Shown in pieces: positions 39,141 to 47,132 of a DNA stretch of 64,000 bases. The stretch is from Solirubrobacteraceae bacterium (GTDB lineage Bacteria; Actinomycetota; Thermoleophilia; Solirubrobacterales; Solirubrobacteraceae). The position numbers and the translations under genes are program-made. The notes under the pieces were generated by a model. It saw only the letters and a program-made list of their open reading frames with translations, had not been told where the DNA came from and searched no databases. Within the stretch, counting starts at the first letter, position 1. Each line of letters begins with the position of its first letter. The stretch is from the NCBI GenBank assembly GCA_030447785.1, contig JAUJOF010000004.1, positions 26,492-90,491 on the forward strand, written 5' to 3'.

Positions 39141-40644
39141 TGGCCCCGGTCGCCGCCACGGGGCGGCCCGGGGCGGGCGCCTTCCGCGGCGCGCGGCCGC
39201 GCGGGCTCGAGGTCGGTGCGCTGGCCACCGGCGCGCTGCTGGTTGTGGCCTCGTGGTGGCTCATCCCGACCTTCCCCAACTACGACGCCTACTTCCACCT
39301 CGTGTGGGGTCGCGAGCTGCTCGAGGGACGGGCACCCACCTTCGAGGCCTACGCCGCGCCGACCCAGCACCCGCTCTACCTGGCCGTGGCGGCGCTGCTG
39401 GCCCTGCTGGGCACGGGGGCCGACCGCGCCCTCGTGCTCCTGACCATGCTCTGCCTCGTCGCGCTGACCTGGACGACCTTCCGCCTGGCGCGCGCGCTGT
39501 TCGGCGCCTGGGCCGCCCTGCTGGCCGCCCTCTTCGTCGGCTCCTCCTTCGCCTTCGTGCTCTACGCCCTGCGCGCCTACGTGGACGTGCCCTTCCTGGC
39601 GCTGGTCATCGGCGCGGCCGCGTGGGAGGTCGAGGCCACGCGACGGGAGGGAGGGACCGGTGGACGGCTGGGGCCGATGGCTCTCCTGGCCACCGCCGGG
39701 CTGCTGCGCCCCGAGGCGTGGGTGCTGGCCGGCCTCTATGCGCTGCTCTCCCTGCCCGGGCGCCCCAACCGCCGCCGCGCGGTGCTCCTCGCGCTGGCCG
39801 CCGCGCCGCCGCTGCTGTGGGCGGCCATCGACCTGGCCGTCACCGGCGACCCGCTGCACTCCCTCAACGCGACGAGCGACCTGGCCGAGGAGCTCAACCG
39901 CCCGCGCGGGCTGGCCGAGGTGCCCGGCGCGTTCGTGACGTTCATGGCCGACGTGGCGCGCCCGCCGGTCGCCCTGGCGGGGGTCCTGGGCATCGGGCTG
40001 GCCGTCGCGCGCCTGGGCTGGCGCCCGCTCGTGGTGCCCCTCGGCCTGGCGGCCGCGGGGCTCGTGACGTTTCTGGGCACCGGCGTCGCGGGCCTGTCGA
40101 TCCTGCCGCGCTACCTCACGGTGCCGGTCATCGCGTTGTGCCTCTTCGCGGGCTACGCCGTCGCGGGCTTCACCACGCTGCCCGCCGGCCACCCGTGGCG
40201 GCGGCGGTGGGGCCGCGCGGCGGCCGGCGCCGCGGTGCTCGGGCTGGCCTTCCTGGTGTGGAAGCTGCCGAGCTTCGCCCGCCTGGAGCAGGAGCTGGCC
40301 TTCGTGCGCGGCATCCAGCAAGACCACGCGACCATGATGGCCATCCCCCGGGTGCGGGCTGCCGCGGCCTGCGGACCGATCAGCTTTCCCAACTACCGGC
40401 TGGTGCCCGAGACGCGCTGGCGCCTGGGACTGCCGCCCGCCGCGGTCGCCGCGCGCTCGGACGCACGCCCCGAGCGCGGCGTCGCGGTGTTCTTCGTCGG
40501 GCGCCGTGCGCTGGAGCGCTACGGCTTTGCCGACGGCGCCAGCCCCGCCACCAACGCGCCCGAGCCGGGCTTCAGCCGGCTGGCGCGCCGGGGAGCCTCG
40601 TGGCCTACGCCGCCTGCCCCGCAGCTCGACCACCCACGGGCTGA
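39140..40644 (+). CDS. GT-C family membrane glycosyltransferase (end shifted by one base)
   Basis: Polytopic glycosyltransferase of the PMT/ArnT-like GT-C fold. N-terminal membrane helix, then the external catalytic-Asp motif FPNYDAYFHLVWGRELLEG, and many helices (LLALLGTGADRALVLLTMLCL and others). As given, the frame runs to 40675 and ends in a tail antisense to the GNAT gene. Adding one C in the C4 run at 40617-40620 gives a natural end PAPAARPPTG with TGA at 40642-40644 and about 501 aa. It probably adds a sugar from a polyprenyl donor. Confidence 0.85.
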
Positions 40645-41086
40645 AGCCCAGCGCGTCGTAGAACGCGCGGGCTGACGCGTTGTCGGCCACCACACGCAGG
40701 GTCATGGTGTCGACCCCCTCGGCGGCCAGCTCCTCATAGCAGCGCTCCACCAGCGCTCGTCCCAGACCCTGCCCGCGGTGGGCGGCCAGCACGCTGAGCA
40801 CCTCGAGCTCCCCGTGGTGCGCGGGCTCGCGCCAGGTGGGCGACGGGCCGCGCAGCGTGACCAGCGCGTAGCCCACCGCGCGCCCCGCCTCGCGCGCCAC
40901 CACCACGAAGGCGCCCGGCTGGGTCAGCACGGCCTCGTGGTGGGCGCGGCGCAGCCGCCAGCTCTCGTCCTCGTCCCACACGTCGCCGAAGTGGGGTGCG
41001 ACCTCGTGGTGGTGGGCGCGCACCGCCAGCCACAGAGGACGCAGCTCGGGCACGCACTCCGGCCCCTCGCGCGCGATCTCAGCCAT
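40605..41086 (-). CDS. GNAT-family N-acetyltransferase (3' end restored by one base)
   Basis: About 160 aa. Acetyl-CoA binding fold: VVVAREAGRAVGYALVTL, motif A EVLSVLAAHRGQGLGRALVERC, then MTLRVVADNASARAFYDALGF and SPWVVELRG. In the given frame no stop occurs for 2 kb. The same single C/G insertion that mends the convergent glycosyltransferase brings in TAG at 40605-40607 and the end ELRGQAA, a normal GNAT length. Substrate unknown. Its start overlaps the end of the upstream glycosyltransferase gene by 8 bases. Confidence 0.85.
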
Positions 41087-42116
41087 CGTCCGCGATCCCC
41101 AGCGCCCGCAGGCGCTCCCACAGCGGCGCGTTCTGGCGCGCGGCGGTCTGCTCCAGCGCCCAGAGACGCAGCTCGCCGTCCAGCGCCGCGCGCCGGCCGC
41201 CCGCGGCCCGCAGCGCGGTCACGAAGGCGCCGGCGTCGGAGGCCGTGTCGACCGCACGCGACCAGGTGCGCACGCCGGCCAGGTCGGGCGCCACCGTGCG
41301 CCGCCCCAGCCGGGCGTACTTGAGGATGCGGTAGGGCAGGCCGGCGTCGTTGAAGGGCTCCCGGCGGAAGGGGACGATGCCCACGTCCGCGCACAGGATG
41401 AGCCGCGCGGCCTCCTCGTCCGAGCGCGCGCCCAGCCACAGCAGGTTGGGCGCGGCACGGCAGGCGGCGTAGTCGGGGTCGCCGGCGCACTCGGCGTCGT
41501 GCCAGGCGCCGACCAGCAACAGCACCAGCTCGGGCATCGCCTCGCTGACCGCGCGCAGCAGCGCCCAGTCGGTGCGCCAGCCCAGGTGGCCCAGCGAGAC
41601 GGCCACGACCGCCGCGCCCGGGTCGGGCGCGGGGAAGGCGTCGGCGGCCAGGGGCACCAGCGCGGCCTCCCGCCCGGCCTCGCGCTCCAGGCGGGCGAGC
41701 TCGTCGGAGGCCACGAAGGTCAGCGCGGCTTCCCGCGCGGCCTCGTCGTGCAGGCGCTGCAGCCGCGCACGCCGGCGCGGCGAGGCCTCGTAGGCGCGCT
41801 CGTAACGATCCCAGCGCCCGTACCACAGCTCCCCGGCCGCGAGCGCGCGCGCCACGGCGAGCTGGACGGGATGGAAGATCGCCACCGCCCGCGGCTCGCC
41901 CGCCGGCAGCCGCCGGCGGATCGCACGCGCTGCAGCGGCGGCCACGAAGGCGCGCACCGGCCCCGGCAGCCGCGCGATGGCTCCGTAGGGCACCCGGGGC
42001 GGGCCGACGGCCACCACGCCCGGCGCGCGCAGCAGGTCCTCGGCCTGGTCGCGCAGGATGAAGTCCTCCGGCGCCCGGGGGAGGAGCAGCACGCACAGCG
42101 GGTCACCCGCGCCCAT
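41079..42116 (-). CDS. Glycosyltransferase (GT-B fold, family 4-like)
   Basis: 345 aa from the ATG at 42116. It begins with LCVLLLPRAPEDFILRDQAEDLL. The C-terminal nucleotide-sugar domain has VVAVSLGHLGWRTDWALL, NLLWLGARSDEEAARLILCADVGIVPF and FNDAGLPYRILKYARLGRRTVAP, the last being typical of GT-B glycosyltransferases in capsule loci. Acceptor and donor cannot be told. The frame stays open upstream through the divergent flippase, without family sequence. Confidence 0.82.
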   Translation of the reverse strand: MGAGDPLCVLLLPRAPEDFILRDQAEDLLRAPGVVAVGPPRVPYGAIARLPGPVRAFVAAAAARAIRRRLPAGEPRAVAIFHPVQLAVARALAAGELWYGRWDRYERAYEASPRRRARLQRLHDEAAREAALTFVASDELARLEREAGREAALVPLAADAFPAPDPGAAVVAVSLGHLGWRTDWALLRAVSEAMPELVLLLVGAWHDAECAGDPDYAACRAAPNLLWLGARSDEEAARLILCADVGIVPFRREPFNDAGLPYRILKYARLGRRTVAPDLAGVRTWSRAVDTASDAGAFVTALRAAGGRRAALDGELRLWALEQTAARQNAPLWERLRALGIADDG

Positions 42117-42156
42117 GGCGCGGCAGTCTTCCACCCGGGCCGCCTTGGGCCCCCGG

Positions 42157-42162
42157 TACCGT
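42157..42162 (+). promoter_or_regulatory. -10 box of a probable leaderless promoter (flippase gene)
   Basis: TACCGT ending 8 bases before the GTG at 42171. It lies in the short gap between divergent glycosyltransferase and flippase genes. Confidence 0.45.
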
Positions 42163-42170
42163 CCCCGCGC

Positions 42171-43658
42171 GTGGAGCGTCTCCTGCGCCGCCTGCTGGCC
42201 TCCGGCGTCGCCTATCAGGCGGCCTCCGTGGTGTCGGGGCTGGTGGCGCTGGTCACCATCCCCCTGTACACGGGCGTCCTGACCACGGCCGAGTACGGCC
42301 TGGCCGAGAGCGTGCTGGTGTTCATCGTCCTCGCGTCGATCCTCCTGCGCGCGGGACTGGGCGAAGCCGTCGTGCGCATGTGGTTCGAGGAGGAGGTTCG
42401 CGCGCGGCGCGAGCACCTGGCGCGCACGGTCACCGCGACGGTCCTCCTGGCCAGCAGCGCCGTGGCCCTGGCCGGCGCGGTGGTCGCCGAGCCGCTGGGC
42501 CGCGCGCTGCTGGGCGTGGACGACGCGGCGCTGATGCGCCTGGCCCTTCTGGGGCTGTGGGCCTTCACGAATCTCGAGGTGGTCTACGCCCTCCTGCGCG
42601 TCGAGGAGCGCCGGCGCACCTACCTGGTCGCCTCGCTGGCCAACGTGGCGCTCACCGTAGCCCTGACGGTGACGTTCGTGGTCGGCCTGGACGGGGGGGC
42701 CCGCGGCTACGTCGCCGGCAACTACGTCGCGTCGGCGATCGTGCTGTTGGCGTTGTGGTGGGTGCTGCGCGATCGCCTGGGCCTGCGACCGCGGCGCGCG
42801 CTGCTGGGGCCGCTGATGCGCTTCGGGGCGCCCACCGTGCCCGCCGACCTGTCGGTCTTCGCGCTCCACGTCCTCGATCGCGCGTACCTGCTGCGCTTCG
42901 AGAGCGCGTCGGCCGCCGGTCTGTACGCCTTCGCGGTGAAGCTGGCCACGGTGGTCATCATCGCCGTGCGCGCGTTCCAGCTGGCCTGGCCGCCGCTGGT
43001 GCACTCCCTGCGCGACGACGCGCAGGCCGGGCGCTTCTATGCCGCGGTGACCAGCTGGTACGTGGTGGCCAGCGGCCTGGTGGTGGCCGGCCTGACGCTG
43101 CTGGGTCCCTGGTTCGTCCGTCTGCTCAGCGGCGACGCCGCCTTCCTCGGTGCGGCCCCGGCGCTGCCCTGGGTGGCGCTGGGTTGGGCGCTGTACGGGC
43201 TGGTGGCGCTCTTGGCCTCCATCGCCGGACGCGCGCACGCCACCGTGCGCCTGCTGCCCGCCGCCGCGGCCGGCCTGGTGCTCAACGTCGCGCTGCTGGT
43301 GCTCCTCGTCGGGCCGCTCGGGGTCGCGGGCGCGGGGATCGCGCTGTGTGGCGCCTACGCGGCCATGCTCATCGCCCTTCGCCTGCTCACCCGCCGCCTG
43401 TTCGTCGTGCCCTTCGAGGGTCGCCGACTGAGTCTGGCCGTGGGCGTGCCGGCGGGCGTCAGCGTCGCCGGCGCCCTGACGCTGCCCGACGACGGGCTCG
43501 CCGGCTTCGTCCCCCGCGCGCTCGCGCTGGGCGCAATCCCTGTTTTGCTCCTCGCCCTGCGCTTCCCGCGTCCCCATGAGCTGGTTGTTGCCCGGCGCCT
43601 GCTGGGCCGCCCCGCATCCACGGCTCGACCACCTCGCCGCACGTCCCTACCGAGATAG
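42171..43658 (+). CDS. Polysaccharide flippase (Wzx/MATE-like)
   Basis: 495 aa with about twelve to fourteen membrane helices. Starts VERLLRRLLASGVAYQAASV at the GTG just after the -10 box; typical flippase sequence follows: LTTAEYGLAESVLVF, RRRTYLVASLANVALTVALT, RFGAPTVPADLSVFALHVLDRAYL, and LNVALLVLLVGPLGVAGAGIALCGAY. It moves undecaprenyl-linked repeat units to the outer face for the O-antigen polymerase at 37575. Confidence 0.92.
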   Translation: MERLLRRLLASGVAYQAASVVSGLVALVTIPLYTGVLTTAEYGLAESVLVFIVLASILLRAGLGEAVVRMWFEEEVRARREHLARTVTATVLLASSAVALAGAVVAEPLGRALLGVDDAALMRLALLGLWAFTNLEVVYALLRVEERRRTYLVASLANVALTVALTVTFVVGLDGGARGYVAGNYVASAIVLLALWWVLRDRLGLRPRRALLGPLMRFGAPTVPADLSVFALHVLDRAYLLRFESASAAGLYAFAVKLATVVIIAVRAFQLAWPPLVHSLRDDAQAGRFYAAVTSWYVVASGLVVAGLTLLGPWFVRLLSGDAAFLGAAPALPWVALGWALYGLVALLASIAGRAHATVRLLPAAAAGLVLNVALLVLLVGPLGVAGAGIALCGAYAAMLIALRLLTRRLFVVPFEGRRLSLAVGVPAGVSVAGALTLPDDGLAGFVPRALALGAIPVLLLALRFPRPHELVVARRLLGRPASTARPPRRTSLPR

Positions 43659-43797
43659 ACCCCTCAGGCTGTATCTGAGTAGACGGGATCGACATCCATG
43701 TCGATCCTTCGAGAGACGGTCGCTTCGCCGTTCGGGCGGCGAGTCCCGGGTCGATCGCTACGCCATCTACCCGGGACGGGCGGCTACCGAGATGCGT
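43659..43797. repeat. Non-coding stretch dense in inverted repeats
   Basis: No gene is supported here. It contains a perfect 10-bp dyad GGATCGACAT-cc-ATGTCGATCC (43686-43707), CTCAG/CTGAG across the loop near 43663-43679, CCCGGGT/ACCCGGG (43745-43751 with 43769-43775), and a direct repeat CTACCGAGAT at 43647-43656 and 43784-43793. It directly abuts the mobile-element-like repeat to its right. Confidence 0.6.
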
Positions 43798-43908
43798 CTA
43801 AGAACCCGTCCGAAAACGTCCGGCACGCCGTCAGGCACCCGCCCGCAGCGCCGGATCGCCACGCGTGGTGCTCGCCGATGCACCGTCTGTTTCCGGACGA
43901 GTTCTAAG
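43798..43908. mobile_element. MITE-like element with 20-bp imperfect terminal inverted repeats
   Basis: The left end CTAAGAACCCGTCCGAAAAC (43798-43817) matches the reverse complement of the right end (43889-43908) at 17 of 20 bases. The 111-base unit has no coding capacity, so it looks like a miniature inverted-repeat element or the joined ends of a lost insertion sequence. The right end supplies the stop codon of the minus-strand glycosyltransferase at 43904. No clear target-site duplication is visible. Confidence 0.55.
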
Positions 43909-44842
43909 GCCGGCGGCCGAGGTTGTGGTCGGCGGCCGCCTCGCGCAGGCCCTCTCCGCGGGCCGGGCGCAGCGTGGCGGTCACGTGGCGCCAGTAGCGG
44001 CGGGGGGAATGGCCGGGCAGCCCCACGGCGGCCAGGGCGCGCAGCGCGTAGGTCCAGGCCGTGAGCACGCGCACGGTCCACGCGGCCGCCGCCGAGTGGT
44101 GCTTGCGCATGTAGCGGTCGCGGTTGCGCGACAGCTCGACGATGCGTCGCTCGGGCACCGGCCCGGTGGCCAACTGCTCGTGGTGCACCGCGCGGGCCGC
44201 CGGGACGAAGAGGGTGGTCCAGCCCGCGTCGCGCAGCCGGCGGCAGAAGTCGACCTCGTCGGAGTAGACGAAGAACGCGTGGTCGAAGAAGCCGATCGCC
44301 TCCGCGGCCTCCCGGCGGACCATCAGCGCCGCCGACTGCGCCCAGTCGACCTCCCGGGTCTCGTCGCCGTCGCTCTGCACGGTGTAGCGGCGATCCAGGA
44401 AGGCGGCGCCCACCAACGCCGTGCGCGGGCCGGGAAAGCGCCAGGCGCACGCCTGTGGGGTCCCGTCGGGACGCAGCAGCCGTGCGCCGGCGGCCGCGGC
44501 ACGGCCATCTGCCTCCAAGGCGTCGCGCAGCGCGGCCACCGCCCCCGGGCACAACTCGGAGTCCTCGTTGAGCAGCAGGCACAGCCGTCCCCGTGCGCGG
44601 CGCAGCAGCGCGGTGTCGTTCTCGCCCTTGCCGCGGCGCTGCTCGAGCGTGATGACCTCGTCGACCGACGGGTGGCGCCGTGCCGCGCCCGCCGAGCCGT
44701 CGTTGGAGGCGTTGTCGAGCACGAGCACCTCGCTGGCGAAGGGGAGCATCGCTCGCTCGCGTGCCACGGCGTCCAGTCCGCGCACCAGCAGCTCGCGCTG
44801 CTGGGTGTTGACCACGCAGAAGGTCAGCTCCACTTCGCTCAC
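43904..44842 (-). CDS. Family 2 glycosyltransferase (rhamnosyltransferase-like)
   Basis: 312 aa from a GTG at 44842. GT-A fold: TFCVVNTQQRELLVRGLDA, VLDNASNDGSAGAA, DXD-like LLLNEDSELCPGA, VDWAQSAALMVRREA, and FVYSDEVDFCRRLRDAGW. Resembles WbbL/RfbN-like rhamnosyltransferases. The last codons and stop lie in the terminal repeat of the adjacent MITE-like element, so the original C-terminus may have been altered by insertion. Confidence 0.88.
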   Translation of the reverse strand: MSEVELTFCVVNTQQRELLVRGLDAVARERAMLPFASEVLVLDNASNDGSAGAARRHPSVDEVITLEQRRGKGENDTALLRRARGRLCLLLNEDSELCPGAVAALRDALEADGRAAAAGARLLRPDGTPQACAWRFPGPRTALVGAAFLDRRYTVQSDGDETREVDWAQSAALMVRREAAEAIGFFDHAFFVYSDEVDFCRRLRDAGWTTLFVPAARAVHHEQLATGPVPERRIVELSRNRDRYMRKHHSAAAAWTVRVLTAWTYALRALAAVGLPGHSPRRYWRHVTATLRPARGEGLREAAADHNLGRRP

Positions 44843-45125
44843 CGCTGAGGCCTCCGCCAGCAGCCCCCGCCACGACCCTCTGGCCCAGAGGTCCAGGCCG
44901 ACGGCGGCGCCGACCAGCAGAGGGGAAGAGGCGATGGGTCCCGGATGACGGCTTCGAGCACCACGCCAACCTAGGAGACGACACCGCTGCGCGGCCCTCC
45001 CGGCTACTTGGTTTTATCAGTAGCTGCTCAAGATGATAACAATTTCGGAAATGAAGCAACGTCACACTTATATCTCAAGGTCGCACTGCTCAAGTGCGAC
45101 GGCCGCTGGCTTTTTCGTACGTCAC
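44843..45125. promoter_or_regulatory. A/T-richer divergent leader with hairpin before the GT4 gene
   Basis: A 283-base gap between divergent glycosyltransferases. From about 45008 the base composition drops sharply in GC (GTTTTATCAG, ATGATAACAATTTCGG, CACTTATATC). A perfect 8-bp hairpin, GTCGCACT-gctca-AGTGCGAC (45080-45100), is followed by GGCCGCTGGC and a T5 run (45111-45115), 11 bases before the ATG. This is terminator- or attenuator-like. An in-frame ATG at 45033 exists but the extra residues do not resemble the enzyme family. Confidence 0.5.
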
Positions 45126-46238
45126 ATGCGCGTAGACCTCGTCGATCCCCCCGCCTACACCCCGCCCTACGACCACGCCCTCGCGACGGCGCTGGCGGCC
45201 GAGGGGGCCCGGACGACGCTCGTGACCAGCCGCTTTGGCTACGGTCCGGTGCCCGAGGCGCGCGGCTACGCGGTCGACGAGCGCTTCTATCGCCTCCAGC
45301 GCGGGGCGCCGGGGTCGCGGCTGCGCCGGGCCGCGCGGCTGGCCCAGCACGTGCCCGACATGCTCGCCTACCGGGCCACCGCGCACCGGCGGGCGGACGT
45401 GGTCCACCTGCAGTGGCTGACGATGCAGCCCGTCGACGTTCACCTCCTCCCGCGCGGGCGGCGAGCCACCCTGCTCACCGCCCACGACGTCCTGCCGCGC
45501 GAGCCGCGCCGGGGCCAGCTCACCGCCCAACGGCGCCTCCTCGAGCGGGTGGACGGGGTCGTGGTGCACTCCGAGCACGGCCGCGAGCGCCTCACCGGCG
45601 AGCTGGGACTCGACCCCGGGCGCGTTCACGTCGTGCCCCACGGCGCCTTCGAGCACCTCACGGCGGTGCCCGGCGAGGAGCCGCTGCCGCCCGAGTTGGG
45701 CGCCGTCCCGGCCGAGCGCCCCGTCGTGCTGTGCTTCGGCCTGCTGCGCCCCTACAAGGGCCTCGACGTACTGCTCGAGGCGTGGCGGGGCATCGAGGAC
45801 GCCGAGCTGTGGATCGTGGGCATGCCTCGCATGGACACCGCCGTCCTGCGCGCCGCGGCGCCGCCCGGGGTGCGCTGGCACCTGGGCTTCGTCACCGATG
45901 CCCAGGTCGCGGCCTTCTTTCGCCGCGCCGACCTGGTCGTGCTGCCCTACCGCGAGATCGATCAGTCGGGTGTGCTGTCCACCGCGCTGGCCTTCGCCAG
46001 CCCGATCGTGCTCAGCGCCGTTGGGGGCTTCCCCGAGGTGGCACGCACGGGCGCCGCGGCGCTCGTCCCACCGGGCGACCCCCCGGCGCTGCACGCGCGG
46101 CTGCGAGCCCTGCTGGCCAACCGGGCCGAGCGCGAGCGCCTGGGCGCGGCCGCGCGTGCAGTGGCGACCGGCCCCTACGCCTGGGGCGCGGTCGCGCGGC
46201 GCACGCTCGCTCTGTACCGGGAAATGGCGGGCCCCTAG
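45126..46238 (+). CDS. Family 4 glycosyltransferase
   Basis: 370 aa. Starts MRVDLVDPPAYTPPYDHALA, the N-terminal acceptor domain with VVHLQWL and LLTAHDVLPRE. The donor domain follows with VLCFGLLRPYKGLDVLLEAW, ELWIVGMPRMD, and the phosphate-binding ADLVVLPYREIDQSGVLSTALAF and GGFPEVA. GT-B retaining enzyme, probably using a nucleotide sugar on a lipid-linked acceptor in the cytoplasm. Expression may be attenuated by the hairpin upstream. Confidence 0.9.
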   Translation: MRVDLVDPPAYTPPYDHALATALAAEGARTTLVTSRFGYGPVPEARGYAVDERFYRLQRGAPGSRLRRAARLAQHVPDMLAYRATAHRRADVVHLQWLTMQPVDVHLLPRGRRATLLTAHDVLPREPRRGQLTAQRRLLERVDGVVVHSEHGRERLTGELGLDPGRVHVVPHGAFEHLTAVPGEEPLPPELGAVPAERPVVLCFGLLRPYKGLDVLLEAWRGIEDAELWIVGMPRMDTAVLRAAAPPGVRWHLGFVTDAQVAAFFRRADLVVLPYREIDQSGVLSTALAFASPIVLSAVGGFPEVARTGAAALVPPGDPPALHARLRALLANRAERERLGAAARAVATGPYAWGAVARRTLALYREMAGP

Positions 46239-46256
46239 TGGTCCCTCCCGGACCCC

Positions 46257-47024
46257 CTAGCGCCAGCCGGCCGGCACGTCTGCGCGCTTCTGGGCGACGT
46301 GGGCGACGTAGTGCAGCGGCTCGCCGGCCGTGGAGAGGCGGTGGCGGTAGCGGCGCTCGGCCAGTGGCACCATGAGTCCCTCGTCGGCCAGTCCTTCGAC
46401 GAGCCTGCGAAAGCCCGACTTGTCGTCCTCCGCGAGGAAGCGGTCCTTGATGTTGAACGCGATCAGCCCGCCCTCGGCTACGTAGTCGTAGGCCTGGGCG
46501 AAGGCCGGTGGCGGGATGTCCCCGAAACCCAGTGCCGCCACGGTCACGAGCGCGTTGAGGTCGTGCTCGCGAAAGGCCACATCATCGACGGGGGCCACGT
46601 CGGTGAGGTCGACGACGCGGTAGTCGTCGTAGACCCCGGGCCGGTCGCGCTCGGTGGCCTCCAGCGCCTCCTCGATGATGTCGACGCCGACCAGGGTCTC
46701 GGCGCCCATGTCGGCCAGGCGCTCACCCACCATGCCGTTGCCGGCTCCGACGTCGAGGATGCGCAGGTCCTCGACAGAGCGGCGCTGCCCGGTCACGACC
46801 TCCTCGAGCAGCGAGCAGACGACGCGGGGCGAGTCGCACCTGAGCTGCTCGTAGAAGAGCTGCTCGTACGCGCCGGGGACGCGGTAGAGCTCGTCATAGT
46901 CGTGTAGGAGAATCCTCCGGCGCTCGCCGTTGGTCTCCAGAATGCACCACTCAGCGTCCTGATCGACCCCGGCTGGATCGGCTGGCAGGTGCACGCTGAA
47001 GTCAGACTGCAGCGCTTCGGGCAC
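46257..47024 (-). CDS. SAM-dependent methyltransferase
   Basis: 255 aa starting at a GTG (47024) that lies 5 bases after a perfect AGGAGG (minus strand, 47035 to 47030); a TTG at 47093 would give a longer form without such a site. Class I motifs: LRILDVGAGNGMVGERLADMG, LVGVDIIEEALEAT, GGLIAFNIKDRFLA. The N-terminal part (CILETNGERRRILLHDYDELYRVPGAYEQLF) is family-specific. Codon use is less GC-extreme than the neighbours. Substrate unknown; position suggests polysaccharide or a small-molecule tailoring role. Confidence 0.85.
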   Translation of the reverse strand: MPEALQSDFSVHLPADPAGVDQDAEWCILETNGERRRILLHDYDELYRVPGAYEQLFYEQLRCDSPRVVCSLLEEVVTGQRRSVEDLRILDVGAGNGMVGERLADMGAETLVGVDIIEEALEATERDRPGVYDDYRVVDLTDVAPVDDVAFREHDLNALVTVAALGFGDIPPPAFAQAYDYVAEGGLIAFNIKDRFLAEDDKSGFRRLVEGLADEGLMVPLAERRYRHRLSTAGEPLHYVAHVAQKRADVPAGWR

Positions 47025-47132
47025 AGGAACCTCCTGGTCGGGGGGATGGAGCACAGCGACGCGTTTGTCTTTACCCACCCAAGCAGCTTCCAATGGTCAG
47101 GCTACGGACATCGACGTCGCCCAAACGAACAA

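Noticed and set aside
45033..45125. Upstream ATG extension of the GT4 glycosyltransferase
   Set aside because: The 31 extra residues span the hairpin and A/T-rich leader and do not resemble GT4 N-termini; the enzyme fold starts at MRVDLVD.
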